Shown here piece after piece: positions 25,454 through 34,641 of a stretch of DNA of 64,000 nt. A model generated the notes under the pieces. It was not told where the DNA came from, made no database searches, and worked only from the letters and a program-made list of their open reading frames with translations. The stretch is from assembly GCF_025144465.1 (NCBI RefSeq), contig NZ_CP083553.1, positions 516,501 to 580,500 on the forward strand, given 5' to 3'. The first letter of the stretch is position 1, and the number at the start of each line of letters is the position of its first letter. A program made the translations under genes and the position numbers. The DNA comes from Leisingera sp. S132 (GTDB lineage: Bacteria > Pseudomonadota > Alphaproteobacteria > Rhodobacterales > Rhodobacteraceae).

Positions 25454-28306
25454 TTACTCTTCTTCGTAGTCAGACATCGGCGGGCAGGTGCAGACCAGAT
25501 GGCGGTCGCCATAGGCGTTGTCCACCCGGTTCACCACCGGCCAGTACTTGTCGACACCCAAGTTGCCCGGCGGGAAGCAGGCCTGCTCGCGGCTGTAGGG
25601 ACGGTCCCATTCGCCGACCAGGTCGCGCACCGTGTGCGGCGCGTGCTTGAGCGGGTTGTTCTGGGGATCGATCTTGCCGTCGATGATGTCCTGCGCCTCC
25701 TGCCGGATCGACAGCATGGCATCGCAGAAGCGGTCCAGCTCGTCCTTGGGTTCGGACTCGGTCGGCTCCACCATCAGCGTGCCGGCCACCGGCCAGGACA
25801 TGGTCGGGGCATGGAACCCCGAGTCGACCAGGCGTTTGGCGATGTCGTCCACGGTGACGTGGCCTTCTTCGTCCAGCGGGCGGGTGTCCAGGATGCATTC
25901 ATGTGCCACACGGCCCGTTTCCGAGGTGTAGAGGATTTTGTAGGCATCCTTGAGACGGGCGGCGATGTAGTTGGCATTCAGGATCGCAACCTTGGTCGCC
26001 TGGGTCAGGCCTGCGCCGCCCATCAGCAGGCAGTAGGCCCAGCTGACTGGCAGGATCGAGGGCGAACCAAACGGAGCCGCCGAAACCGGACCCACGGCGG
26101 TGCCGTATTCCGGGTGGCCTGGCAGGTGCTCTGCCAGATGCGCCTTGACGCCGATCGGACCCATGCCGGGGCCGCCGCCGCCATGCGGAATGCAGAAGGT
26201 CTTGTGCAGGTTCAGGTGCGAAACGTCGCCGCCGATCTTGCCCGGCTGGGCCAGGCCAACCATGGCGTTCATGTTGGCGCCGTCGATATAGACCTGGCCG
26301 CCGTGATCATGGGTGATCTGGCAGACTTCCTGCACGGTTTCCTCGAACACGCCGTGGGTCGACGGGTAAGTGATCATGCAGGCCGCCAGGTTAGCGGAGT
26401 GCTCTTCCGCCTTGGCGCGGAAGTCGGCGACATCAATGTTGCCTTTTTCATCCGCGCGCACCGGAACCACCTTGTATCCAACCATCTGTGCGGTGGCCGG
26501 GTTGGTGCCATGCGCGGAGGTCGGGATCAGGCAGACGTTGCGGTGGCCCTGACCGTTTGCCGCGTGGTAGTTGCGGATGGTCAGGAGACCTGCGTATTCG
26601 CCCTGCGCACCGGAGTTCGGCTGCTGGGAAATCGCGTCATAGCCAGTGATCTGGCAGAGCTTGTCGTTCAGATCGGCGATCATCTGATGGTAGCCCTGCG
26701 CCTGGTCTTCCGGGCAGAAGGGGTGCAGGTTGCCAAATTCCGGCCAGGTGACAGGGATCATTTCGATGGTCGCGTTCAGCTTCATGGTGCAGGACCCCAG
26801 CGGGATCATTGCACGGTCCAGCGCCAGGTCGCGGTCGGCCAGGCGGCGCATGTAGCGGGTGATCTCTGCCTCGGCCCGGTTCTTGTGGAAGATCGGGTGG
26901 GTCAGATATTCGCTTTCACGCAGCGCATAGTCGGGCAGGCGGTAGGCGCGGTTCTTGACGCTGTCGTCTTTCTTCTCGATGCCGAAGGCACCCCAGACCG
27001 CTTCGATGGTTTCCGGGCGGGTCTGCTCGTCCAGCGAGATGCCGATGTGGCTGTCGCCGATCTTGCGCAGGTTCACGCCGCGGGCAACCGCTGCTTCCAT
27101 GACAGTCTTTTGCAGCGGGCCGACCTCAACGGTAATGGTGTCGAAGAAGACTTCCGGCTGCACCTTGAAGCCGTGCTCCTCGAGACCTGCGGCCAGACGC
27201 GAGGTCTTGCGGTGCACCGACTGGGCAATTGCCTTGATACCGTCGGGGCCGTGGTAGACCGCGTACATCGACGCGATCACAGCCAGCAGCGCCTGAGCGG
27301 TACAGACGTTGGAGTTGGCCTTTTCGCGGCGGATGTGCTGCTCTCGGGTCTGCAGCGCCAGGCGGTAGGCCTTGTTGCCGCGGGCGTCGACGGAGACGCC
27401 GATGATGCGGCCGGGCATGGCGCGCTTCAGCTTGTCGGTGGTCGCCATATAGGCAGCGTGCGGACCGCCATAGCCCATCGGAACACCAAAACGCTGGGTG
27501 GAGCCGATGGCAATATCAGCGCCCATTTCGCCGGGCGATTTCAGCAGGGCCAGCGCCAGGATGTCGGCGGCCACAACGGCGATGCCCTTGTGCTCATGGA
27601 TGGCTTCGATTTCCTTGGTGAAATCACGCACATGGCCGTAGGTGCCGGGATACTGGAAGATCGCGCCAAAGACCGCGCCCGGGTCCAGCTCGTCCGGATC
27701 GGCAACCACAACGTCGATGCCCAAGGGCTCGGCGCGGGTCTGGATCACGGCGACGGTCTGCGGGTGGCAGTTCTTGTCGACGAAGAAGGCCGCGTTGTTT
27801 GCCTTGGAGCGCGAACCGCGGTGCGCCATTGCCATGGCTTCGGCAGCAGCGGTGGCTTCGTCCAGCAGCGACGCGTTGGCAATGTCCAGGCCGGTCAGGT
27901 CGCTGACCATGGTCTGGAAGTTCAGCAGCGCCTCGAGGCGGCCCTGGGAGATTTCCGGCTGGTAGGGAGTGTAGGCAGTGTACCAGGCCGGGTTTTCCAG
28001 GATGTTGCGCAGGATCGGCGCCGGGGTGGTGGTGCCGTAGTAACCCTGGCCGATCAGCGAGGTCAGCACCTTGTTCTTGGAGGCCACCTGCTTCATGTGG
28101 AAGAGGGCGTCGCGCTCGGTCATTGCCGGACCCCAGTCCAGCGCCTCTTTCTGGCGGATGGCGGGCGGCACGGTGGCGTCGATCAGCTCGTCCAGGGTTT
28201 TGAAGCCGATCACCTGCAGCATATCCCGCATCTCGGTCGGAGACGGGCCGATATGGCGCCGGTTGGCGAAGTCATAGGCTTCGTAATCGGTAAGTTTGAA
28301 GGCCAT
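25454..28306 (-). CDS. gcvP: Glycine dehydrogenase (decarboxylating), P-protein
   Basis: 950 residues, the single-chain form with duplicated PLP-enzyme fold. The PLP lysine is in [21 protein letters not shown] in the C-terminal half; the N-terminus [15 protein letters not shown] is the family start. It decarboxylates glycine and loads the aminomethyl group on lipoyl GcvH. The start has AAGGA upstream. It is separated from gcvH by 61 bases that hold a hairpin. Confidence 0.97.
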   Translation of the reverse strand: MAFKLTDYEAYDFANRRHIGPSPTEMRDMLQVIGFKTLDELIDATVPPAIRQKEALDWGPAMTERDALFHMKQVASKNKVLTSLIGQGYYGTTTPAPILRNILENPAWYTAYTPYQPEISQGRLEALLNFQTMVSDLTGLDIANASLLDEATAAAEAMAMAHRGSRSKANNAAFFVDKNCHPQTVAVIQTRAEPLGIDVVVADPDELDPGAVFGAIFQYPGTYGHVRDFTKEIEAIHEHKGIAVVAADILALALLKSPGEMGADIAIGSTQRFGVPMGYGGPHAAYMATTDKLKRAMPGRIIGVSVDARGNKAYRLALQTREQHIRREKANSNVCTAQALLAVIASMYAVYHGPDGIKAIAQSVHRKTSRLAAGLEEHGFKVQPEVFFDTITVEVGPLQKTVMEAAVARGVNLRKIGDSHIGISLDEQTRPETIEAVWGAFGIEKKDDSVKNRAYRLPDYALRESEYLTHPIFHKNRAEAEITRYMRRLADRDLALDRAMIPLGSCTMKLNATIEMIPVTWPEFGNLHPFCPEDQAQGYHQMIADLNDKLCQITGYDAISQQPNSGAQGEYAGLLTIRNYHAANGQGHRNVCLIPTSAHGTNPATAQMVGYKVVPVRADEKGNIDVADFRAKAEEHSANLAACMITYPSTHGVFEETVQEVCQITHDHGGQVYIDGANMNAMVGLAQPGKIGGDVSHLNLHKTFCIPHGGGGPGMGPIGVKAHLAEHLPGHPEYGTAVGPVSAAPFGSPSILPVSWAYCLLMGGAGLTQATKVAILNANYIAARLKDAYKILYTSETGRVAHECILDTRPLDEEGHVTVDDIAKRLVDSGFHAPTMSWPVAGTLMVEPTESEPKDELDRFCDAMLSIRQEAQDIIDGKIDPQNNPLKHAPHTVRDLVGEWDRPYSREQACFPPGNLGVDKYWPVVNRVDNAYGDRHLVCTCPPMSDYEEE

Positions 28307-28335
28307 GTCTATGGGTCCTTGTGAGGGGCAATGGA

Positions 28336-28358
28336 CCCCGCCGGACGTTCCGGCGGGG
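28336..28358 (-). terminator. Intra-operon hairpin between gcvH and gcvP
   Basis: The arms CCCCGCCGGA (28336-28345) and TCCGGCGGGG (28349-28358) enclose a three-base loop. There is no T-run, so RNA processing or stability is more likely than termination, given that gcvP belongs with the upstream genes. Confidence 0.55.
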
Positions 28359-28367
28359 AAGGGGAGC

Positions 28368-28733
28368 TTAGCCGATCAGGGCTTTGTAGCCGTCCAGATC
28401 CATCAGATCTTCCAGCTGGGACGCGTCCGACAGCTTGATCTTGTAAATCCAAGCGTCGCCTTCCGGGCTTTCGTTCAGGGCGCCGGGGTTGTCGGCCAGG
28501 GCTTCGTTCACCTCGATCACTTCGCCGTCCAGCGGGGCATAGATCTCGGAGGCGGCCTTCACCGACTCGATGACGCCGATCTCGCCGCCTTTTTCGAACT
28601 CGTCACCCGCTTCACGCTGCTCGACGAAGACAACTTCGCCCAGCTGGTCGGCGGCGTGCTGGGTGATGCCCAGGGTTGCCACGTCACCTTCGACGGTGAT
28701 CCATTCATGCTCTTCTGAGTAATAGGTGGCCAT
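28368..28733 (-). CDS. gcvH: Glycine cleavage system H-protein
   Basis: 121 residues. The lipoyl-attachment lysine is in [18 protein letters not shown], about residue 60, as expected. [19 protein letters not shown] near the N-terminus is typical. GcvH shuttles the aminomethyl group between GcvP, GcvT and Lpd; its lipoyl group could be made by the LipA encoded in the same operon. An AGGAG ribosome site precedes the ATG. Confidence 0.97.
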   Translation of the reverse strand: MATYYSEEHEWITVEGDVATLGITQHAADQLGEVVFVEQREAGDEFEKGGEIGVIESVKAASEIYAPLDGEVIEVNEALADNPGALNESPEGDAWIYKIKLSDASQLEDLMDLDGYKALIG

Positions 28734-28754
28734 GTTGACTCTCCTGATGATGTC

Positions 28755-29852
28755 TTAGCGTTTGTAGTTCTGAGTAACGAAGGGCAGGGCGACGATTTCT
28801 GCCGGCTGCGCCTTGCCGCGGATGATGAGGTTCACCTTGGTGCCTGCGGCGCTTTGATCTGCCGCAACGTAGCCCATGGCAACCGGGCCGCCGACAGTGG
28901 GTCCGAAGCTGCCAGAGGTGATGGCGCCCAGAGTATCGCCGCTTTCGCTATGGATTTCCACGCCCTGGCGGGCGGGAGCGCGGCCCTCGGGCTTAATGCC
29001 GACCAGTTTCTTGGCGGCGCCCTCAGTCAGTTCTTTCTGGATGCGGGCCGCCCCGGGGAAGCCGCCCTCTTCCTTGCGGCGCTTCTGGATTGCCCAGGAC
29101 AGAGACGCTTCGATCGGCGAGGTCGACTGGTCGATGTCGTTGCCATAGAGGCAGAGGCCGGCTTCCAGCCGCAGGCTGTCGCGGGCGCCCAGGCCTGCGG
29201 GTTCGCAGTCATCATGGGCCAGGAACAGTTTGGACACGCGGATCGCGTCTGCTTCCGGGATCGAGATTTCGTAGCCGTCCTCGCCGGTGTAGCCCAGGCG
29301 CGAGATGCGGCATTCGACGCCGCCGATCTCGGCAATGGCGGTTTCCATGAACTTCAGCTCACGAGCGGCGGGGCACAGCTCGCCCACAACGTCCTCGGCT
29401 TTGGGGCCTTGTACGGCAACCAGCGCGCGGTCGAAGATCTCAGTCACTTCTACGCCGTCCAGGTTGGCCTGCATGTGCGGAATGTCCTGGTGGCGCAGGG
29501 CGGCGTTCACCACGACAAAGTAGTGGTCGCCGGCGTTGGAGACGATCAGGTCGTCCATGATGCCGCCATCTTCGTTGGTGAAGAAGCCGTAGCGCGCCTT
29601 GCCTTCTTTCAGACCGGCATAGGCCTGCGGGCAGAGCGTTTCCAGCTTCTCGCCCACGTTGTCGCCGCGCAGGATCACCTGGCCCATGTGGGAGACATCG
29701 AACAGCGCGGCCTTTTCGCGGCACTGCTTGTGCTCGCCCATGATGCCCATGGGATACTGGACCGGCATTTCCCAGCCGGCGAAATCGACCATCTTGCCGC
29801 CAAGCTCGACGTGCAGGTCATAAAGCGGGGTGCGTTTGGGTGCGTCGGTCAT
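28755..29852 (-). CDS. gcvT: Glycine cleavage system aminomethyltransferase (T-protein)
   Basis: 365 residues. Folate-binding signatures are FDVSHMGQV near residue 50, GYTGEDGYEI, and GARDSLRLEAGLCLYGNDID, with the catalytic aspartate in the ARDSLRLEAG segment. It releases ammonia and forms 5,10-methylene-THF. DmdA, the DMSP demethylase, is a paralogue of similar length, but the neighbours gcvH and gcvP and the canonical T-protein motifs make GcvT the clear choice. Confidence 0.95.
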   Translation of the reverse strand: MTDAPKRTPLYDLHVELGGKMVDFAGWEMPVQYPMGIMGEHKQCREKAALFDVSHMGQVILRGDNVGEKLETLCPQAYAGLKEGKARYGFFTNEDGGIMDDLIVSNAGDHYFVVVNAALRHQDIPHMQANLDGVEVTEIFDRALVAVQGPKAEDVVGELCPAARELKFMETAIAEIGGVECRISRLGYTGEDGYEISIPEADAIRVSKLFLAHDDCEPAGLGARDSLRLEAGLCLYGNDIDQSTSPIEASLSWAIQKRRKEEGGFPGAARIQKELTEGAAKKLVGIKPEGRAPARQGVEIHSESGDTLGAITSGSFGPTVGGPVAMGYVAADQSAAGTKVNLIIRGKAQPAEIVALPFVTQNYKR

Positions 29853-29889
29853 CCTGTGCAGCCTTTGAATTGTATGGTTTCGGGGTGGA

Positions 29890-29912
29890 GGAGGGCGCAG
29901 GGTGCGCCCTCC
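29890..29912 (-). terminator. Intra-operon hairpin between agcS and gcvT
   Basis: The arms GGAGGGCGCA (29890-29899) and TGCGCCCTCC (29903-29912) enclose GGG. It lies just after the symporter stop codon (minus strand) and before gcvT; no T-run. Likely an RNA 3'-end or processing hairpin. Confidence 0.5.
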
Positions 29913-29920
29913 CGGAGAGC

Positions 29921-31291
29921 TTATTCAGCAGCCTGGCCGGTTTCTTCCGATTTCCCGCCGGTGGCAAAGAACTCTTTCGTCACTTTGAAGACGATCGGGC
30001 TCAGCAGGGCCAGGGCGATCAGGTTCGGGATGGCCATCATCGCGTTCAGCGTGTCAGCCAGCAGCCAGATGAAGCCCAGGTCGGCGGTGGCGCCGAAGTA
30101 GATCGCGATGATCCACAGGATGCGGTAGGGCAGCATGACCTTAACACCGAACAGGAACTCCATGCACTTCTCGCCATAATAGGACCAACCCAGGATGGTG
30201 GTGAAGGCAAAGATCGACAGCGCGATGGCGATCAGGTAGCCGCCGATGCCCGGCAGCGAGGTCTCGAATGCCAGCGAGGTCAGCGCCGCACCGGATTCAC
30301 CCGAAGTCCAGGCGCCGGAGGCGATGATTGCCAGACCGGTGATCGAGCAGACGATGATGGTGTCGATGAAGGTGCCCAGCATTGCGATCAGGCCCTGGTT
30401 GACCGGACCTTTGGTCTCAGCTGCAGCGTGCGCGATCGGAGCGGAACCCAGGCCCGCTTCGTTGGAGAACACACCGCGGGCCACACCAAAGCGGATCGCT
30501 GCCCAAACTGCCGCACCGGCAAAGCCGCCTTCGGCTGCGGAGGGGGTGAAGGCATGGGTGAACACCAGGCTGAACGCGGTGCCGATGGCGTCTGCGTTGA
30601 TGACAAGCACGATCAGGCCGGCGACGATGTAGCTAACGGCCATGAACGGAACCAGCTTGCCTGCCACCGCGCCGATGCGGGTGATGCCGCCGAGGATCAC
30701 AGCGCCGGTCAGCACCATCAGCACGATGCCGGTGACGGACGTGTTAAGCCCGAAGTTGGTTTCCAGGACTTGTGCAACGCCGTTTGCCTGCACACCGTTT
30801 CCGATACCGAAGGCCGCGATGGAGCCGAACACGGCAAAGGCAACGCCCAGCCAGGCCCATTTCGCGCCGAGGCCGTTCTTAATGTAGTACATCGGGCCGC
30901 CGACATAATTGCCTTCTTCGTCACGCTCGCGGAATTTCACGGCGCAGACGGCCTCGGAATATTTGGTGGCCATGCCGACCAGTGCGGTCATCCACATCCA
31001 GAACAGCGCGCCGGGGCCGCCGAGGAAAACGGCGGTGGCGACGCCTGCAATGTTGCCGGTGCCAATGGTGGCCGACAGCGCAGTCATCAGCGCGTTGAAC
31101 GGGGTGATCTGACCTTCGCCGGTCGCTTCACGGCCCTTGAACATCAGGCCGAAGCCCATGCCCAGTTTCCGGATCGGCATGAACTTCAGGCCGACCTGAA
31201 GGAAAAAGCCGACGCCGAGAATGAGGACCAGCATCATCGGTCCCCAAACCACGCCGTTTACGGCTCCTACGATTGAATTTAACGCTTCCAT
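29921..31291 (-). CDS. Alanine/glycine:cation symporter (AGCS family)
   Basis: 456 residues with about 10-11 transmembrane segments. AGCS signatures are present: ALSATIGTGNIAGVATA (about 70-86), GGPMYYIKNGLG and FSNEAGLGSAPIAHAAA. Members carry glycine or alanine with Na+ (or H+). Placement between lipA and the gcvTHP genes, all on the same strand, points to glycine as the physiological substrate, making uptake and cleavage one operon. A GGGAGGAG ribosome site precedes the ATG. Confidence 0.93.
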   Translation of the reverse strand: MEALNSIVGAVNGVVWGPMMLVLILGVGFFLQVGLKFMPIRKLGMGFGLMFKGREATGEGQITPFNALMTALSATIGTGNIAGVATAVFLGGPGALFWMWMTALVGMATKYSEAVCAVKFRERDEEGNYVGGPMYYIKNGLGAKWAWLGVAFAVFGSIAAFGIGNGVQANGVAQVLETNFGLNTSVTGIVLMVLTGAVILGGITRIGAVAGKLVPFMAVSYIVAGLIVLVINADAIGTAFSLVFTHAFTPSAAEGGFAGAAVWAAIRFGVARGVFSNEAGLGSAPIAHAAAETKGPVNQGLIAMLGTFIDTIIVCSITGLAIIASGAWTSGESGAALTSLAFETSLPGIGGYLIAIALSIFAFTTILGWSYYGEKCMEFLFGVKVMLPYRILWIIAIYFGATADLGFIWLLADTLNAMMAIPNLIALALLSPIVFKVTKEFFATGGKSEETGQAAE

Positions 31292-31316
31292 GGGTCTCCT
31301 CCCGCTTGCGTTAAGG

Positions 31317-32261
31317 TTATTTACCCTTTTCCAAGGCCATCTGACGGGCCTCTTTCAGGGCGGCAAAATCTTCATCCGCGTGGAACGAAGAGCGGGTCAG
31401 CGGTGTCGCTGACACATGCAAAAAGCCCTTGGAACGCGCGATCTGTTCCAGTTGCGCAAAGTCATCCGGCGACCAGAAACGATCAATCGGGTGGTGTTTT
31501 GGGGTGGGCTGCAGGTACTGGCCGACGGTCAGGAAATCGACCTGGGCCGCACGCAGGTCGTCCATCACCTGGCGCACGTCGTCCAGTGTTTCGCCGAGGC
31601 CGACCATGATGCCGGATTTGGTGAACAGCTGCGGATTGGCGCGCTTGGCGTCATCCAAGAGACGTAGCGAGGTGTAGTAACGCGCGCCGGGGCGCACGCG
31701 GGGATACAGCCGCGGCACGGTTTCCAGGTTGTGGTTGAACACATCCGGCGCCGCCTCGAACACTATCTGCGCCGCCTCGCCCTTGCCCAGGAAATCCGGG
31801 GTCAGCACCTCGATAGTGGTGCCCGGGTTCTGATGGCGGGTGGCACGGATGGTCTGGGCGATGTGCTCTGCGCCGCCGTCTTCCAGATCGTCCCGGTCAA
31901 CGGAGGTGATCACCACATGGCGCAAGCCCAGCTTCTTGACCGCCGCCGCAACCCGGCCCGGCTCGAACGCATCCAAAGTGTCCGGCTTGCCGGTGGTCAC
32001 GTTGCAGAAGGAGCAGCCGCGGGTGCAGATCTCGCCCATGATCATCATGGTGGCGTGGCGTTTGGACCAGCACTCGCCGATGTTGGGGCAGGCAGCCTCT
32101 TCGCAGACGGTGGCCAGATCATGTTCCCGCATCAGCTTGCGGGTTTCATAATACTCCGGGCTGTCGATCTTCTTTTTGCGGATCCACTTCGGTTTGCGCG
32201 GGATGGCGCTGTCGGCCCTGTGGGCCTTTTCCGGGTGGCGGGGGCGCAGCTGGATCGTCAT
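31317..32261 (-). CDS. lipA: Lipoyl synthase
   Basis: 314 residues from MTIQLRPRH; an in-frame extension to 32300 overlaps the lpd end and is not needed for family length. It has both [4Fe-4S] motifs: the N-terminal [12 protein letters not shown] and the radical-SAM CTRGCSFC. It inserts sulfur into octanoyl groups on carrier proteins such as GcvH. Its place between lpd and agcS suggests that this copy is dedicated to the glycine system or at least co-regulated with it. Confidence 0.95.
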   Translation of the reverse strand: MTIQLRPRHPEKAHRADSAIPRKPKWIRKKKIDSPEYYETRKLMREHDLATVCEEAACPNIGECWSKRHATMMIMGEICTRGCSFCNVTTGKPDTLDAFEPGRVAAAVKKLGLRHVVITSVDRDDLEDGGAEHIAQTIRATRHQNPGTTIEVLTPDFLGKGEAAQIVFEAAPDVFNHNLETVPRLYPRVRPGARYYTSLRLLDDAKRANPQLFTKSGIMVGLGETLDDVRQVMDDLRAAQVDFLTVGQYLQPTPKHHPIDRFWSPDDFAQLEQIARSKGFLHVSATPLTRSSFHADEDFAALKEARQMALEKGK

Positions 32262-32277
32262 CTGGCGAAGCTCCGGA

Positions 32278-33660
32278 TCAGGCGTGAATGGCGCGGCCAA
32301 GCGCGTCGAGGCAGGCTTCTTTCACCGCCTCGCCCATCGCCGGATGCGCGTGGCAGGTGCGGGAGACCTCTTCAACGGTGGCGCCTTTGGTCATTGCCAG
32401 CACCAGTTCAGCGATCAAATCGCCGCCATGCGCGCCGCAGATATGGGCACCGAGGATCTTGCCCTCCGGCGTTGCCAGAACCTTCACGGCACCGTCAGTT
32501 TCACCGGTCGAGCGGGCGCGGGAGTTGGCCATGAAGGCAAACTTACCGGAGATGTACTCGATGCCCGCCTCTTTCAGCGCTTCCTCGGTCTGGCCGACGG
32601 AGGCTACCTCCGGGTCGGTGTAAACCACGCCCGGGACGGTGTTGTAATCCACATGGCCGTGTTCGCCGGCCAGCATCTCGACACAGGCAACGCCGTCTTC
32701 CTCGGCCTTGTGCGCCAGCATCGGGCCCGGCACGCAGTCGCCGATCGCATAGATGCCGGGGATGGAGGTTTGGAAGGTTTCGTCGACTTCGATGAAACCT
32801 CGGGCGTTGAGGGAGACGCCGAGGTTTTCCAGGCCTAGGCCCTTTGTGACCGGGCGGCGGCCGATGGCAACCAGTACCTTGTCGGCCTCAATCTGCTCTT
32901 CTTTGTCCTTGCCGACACGGTCCAGCGTCAGGGTCAGGCCTGTTTCGCCTTTCTCAATGGTCTTCAATGCGCGGCCCAGCTGGAACTTCAGACCGTGCTT
33001 GCTCAATGCGCGCTGGGACAGTTTGGCGATTTCGCCGTCAATGCCGGGCAGGATGCGGTCGAGGTATTCGACAACCGTCACTTTGGAACCGAGGCGTGAC
33101 CAAACCTGACCGAGTTCAAGCCCGATCACGCCGGCGCCGATCACCACCAGATGCTCTGGCGCGGCTTCGAGAGCCAGCGCACCGGTGCTGCTCAGCACGT
33201 CCACCTCGTCGATCTCCACGCCAGGGAGGGTGGCGGGTTCCGAGCCGGTGGCGATGAGGATATTCTTTGCAATGTACGTGTCGTCGCCGACCTGCACCTG
33301 ACCGCTGGCTGGAATGCTGGCCCAGCCTTCGATGTGGTCGACGCCGTTCTTCTTGAACAGGAAAGCGATGCCCTTTGTCAGGTCGCCGACAATCTTGTCT
33401 TTACGGGCCATCAGCGCCCTCAGATCCAGGCTGGCGCCTTCAACCGCAATGCCATGCGCGGCAAGGTGAGACAGTTCGGCATATTTGCCCGAGGAGGTCA
33501 GCAGCGCCTTGGAGGGAATGCAGCCAACATTCAGGCAAGTGCCGCCCAGAGAGCCGCGGCCTTCGACGCAGGCCACTTTCAAACCCAGCTGCGCGGCGCG
33601 GATTGCTGCGACATAACCGCCCGGGCCTGCTCCGATCACGATCAGATCATATGCGCTCAT
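32278..33660 (-). CDS. lpd: Dihydrolipoyl dehydrogenase (L-protein/E3)
   Basis: 460 residues. FAD-binding [19 protein letters not shown] at the N-terminus, redox disulfide [16 protein letters not shown] (about 40-55), NAD motif [12 protein letters not shown] (about 175) and the C-terminal HAHPAMGEA catalytic histidine-glutamate dyad region. It reoxidises dihydrolipoyl-GcvH with NAD+. It is the first gene of the glycine operon, behind GGAGGAG, and divergent from the XRE-cupin regulator gene. Confidence 0.96.
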   Translation of the reverse strand: MSAYDLIVIGAGPGGYVAAIRAAQLGLKVACVEGRGSLGGTCLNVGCIPSKALLTSSGKYAELSHLAAHGIAVEGASLDLRALMARKDKIVGDLTKGIAFLFKKNGVDHIEGWASIPASGQVQVGDDTYIAKNILIATGSEPATLPGVEIDEVDVLSSTGALALEAAPEHLVVIGAGVIGLELGQVWSRLGSKVTVVEYLDRILPGIDGEIAKLSQRALSKHGLKFQLGRALKTIEKGETGLTLTLDRVGKDKEEQIEADKVLVAIGRRPVTKGLGLENLGVSLNARGFIEVDETFQTSIPGIYAIGDCVPGPMLAHKAEEDGVACVEMLAGEHGHVDYNTVPGVVYTDPEVASVGQTEEALKEAGIEYISGKFAFMANSRARSTGETDGAVKVLATPEGKILGAHICGAHGGDLIAELVLAMTKGATVEEVSRTCHAHPAMGEAVKEACLDALGRAIHA

Positions 33661-33724
33661 GTGGTTTCTCCTCCGAAAAGCGGTCCAGGACCGGCACGTA
33701 TTCAGTCGTATACGACGTCGCGTC

Positions 33725-33749
33725 TCCTATAGGAAACTTTTTCCCTATT
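33725..33749. promoter_or_regulatory. Candidate operator between lpd and the XRE-cupin regulator gene
   Basis: A perfect palindrome TCCTATAGGA (33725-33734) overlaps a second inverted repeat in which GGAAA faces TTTCC across three bases (33732-33744), continued by CTATT. Nested symmetrical sites in a 173-base divergent gap suit autoregulation by the neighbouring dimeric XRE protein and control of the glycine operon. Confidence 0.45.
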
Positions 33750-33833
33750 GCAAACAGAAAGTGCGATCACGGAAATTTTGACCGGAAAATACATCAAAGC
33801 TAAAGTGTTTGCGGATCAGGAGAATTTGCAGAA

Positions 33834-34448
33834 ATGGAACCAATTCCCTCAGAAGAAACAGGCCTGGGCCCCGAGGCCGTGGAGGCCCCGGATGGTGAAA
33901 TCCTGGGAAAAATGATTCGCGAAGCCCGCAAGGAAAAGGGGTTGACGCTGGAGGAAGCCGCCAAGGCGGCGGCCATCGGCAGGTCCACTTTGTCCAAAAT
34001 CGAGAACAACCAGACCCGCCCTAGTTTCGAGATCATCCGCCGCCTGATGCAGACGCTGGAACTGGAAACGCCGCAGCTGTTTGTGCAGTCCAGCCAAAGC
34101 GGTGTCACCGGGCGCCGGGACTTTACACGGACCGGAGAGGGCGAGCACAAGGAAACCTCGACCTATGATCACGAGCTCCTGTGCAGTGAGCTGACCAGCA
34201 AGCGTATGGTACCCTATATCAGCACCATCAAGGCGCGCGATGTGACCGAGTTCGATAACTGGGTCCGCCATCAGGGGGAGGAGTTCATGTTCGTTTTGAG
34301 CGGAGAGCTGATCCTTTATACTGAGCACTACCGGCCGTTGCGGATGAGGGCCGGAGATTCCGTTTATTACGACAGTGGTATGGGCCATGGCTGCGTCTCG
34401 GTCAGCGAAGAAGATGCCAGAGTTCTTTGGGTGTCTTTGGAGGGATGA
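33834..34448 (+). CDS. XRE-cupin transcriptional regulator divergent from the glycine operon
   Basis: 204 residues. An acidic leader of about 20 residues is followed by an XRE helix-turn-helix (about 24-80; LTLEEAAKAAAIGRSTLSKIENNQTRPS) and a C-terminal cupin_2 barrel (about 125-200; HQGEEFMFVLSGELILY, RMRAGDSVYYDSGMGHG). Such proteins sense small metabolites through the cupin. It is transcribed away from lpd, so control of the glycine operon is the likely job. The ATG is preceded by CAGGAG. Confidence 0.87.
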   Translation: MEPIPSEETGLGPEAVEAPDGEILGKMIREARKEKGLTLEEAAKAAAIGRSTLSKIENNQTRPSFEIIRRLMQTLELETPQLFVQSSQSGVTGRRDFTRTGEGEHKETSTYDHELLCSELTSKRMVPYISTIKARDVTEFDNWVRHQGEEFMFVLSGELILYTEHYRPLRMRAGDSVYYDSGMGHGCVSVSEEDARVLWVSLEG

Positions 34449-34516
34449 CAGGCCAAGACGTTTGGCGGCGCGCAGCTGGTATCTCAGCCTGTGCTTCACG
34501 AGAGAGACGCCCTAAA

Positions 34517-34542
34517 AAAAGCGGGGAGCACGGGGCGCTTTT
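34517..34542. terminator. Candidate bidirectional terminator
   Basis: The arms AAAAGCG (34517-34523) and CGCTTTT (34536-34542) lie between the convergent XRE-cupin and histidine-kinase genes, with A-run and T-run at the outer edges. The 12-base loop is GC-rich, so folding is plausible but not strong. Confidence 0.45.
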
Positions 34543-34641
34543 GCGTCCCTAGAACACGCTTATGTCGGTCGGGGCCAAGTCTCCCCTGATGTGTTTCCAG
34601 GCAAAGGAAACGTCAGATACAGCGCAAAGCAGCAGCGGCGG

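Noticed and set aside
25289-28324. A 1011-codon open frame on the plus strand covering gcvP
   Set aside because: It is antisense to an unmistakable gcvP with all catalytic motifs. Its protein is Val/Gly/Ala/His-rich nonsense without domains; GC-rich third positions produce such mirror frames.
28755-29852. DmdA (DMSP demethylase) instead of GcvT
   Set aside because: Length is similar, but the gene sits between agcS and gcvH-gcvP and keeps canonical T-protein motifs.
33661-33833. Glycine riboswitch upstream of the glycine operon
   Set aside because: The 173-base leader lacks the paired glycine-aptamer cores, and the sequences before agcS and gcvT are too short to hold one.
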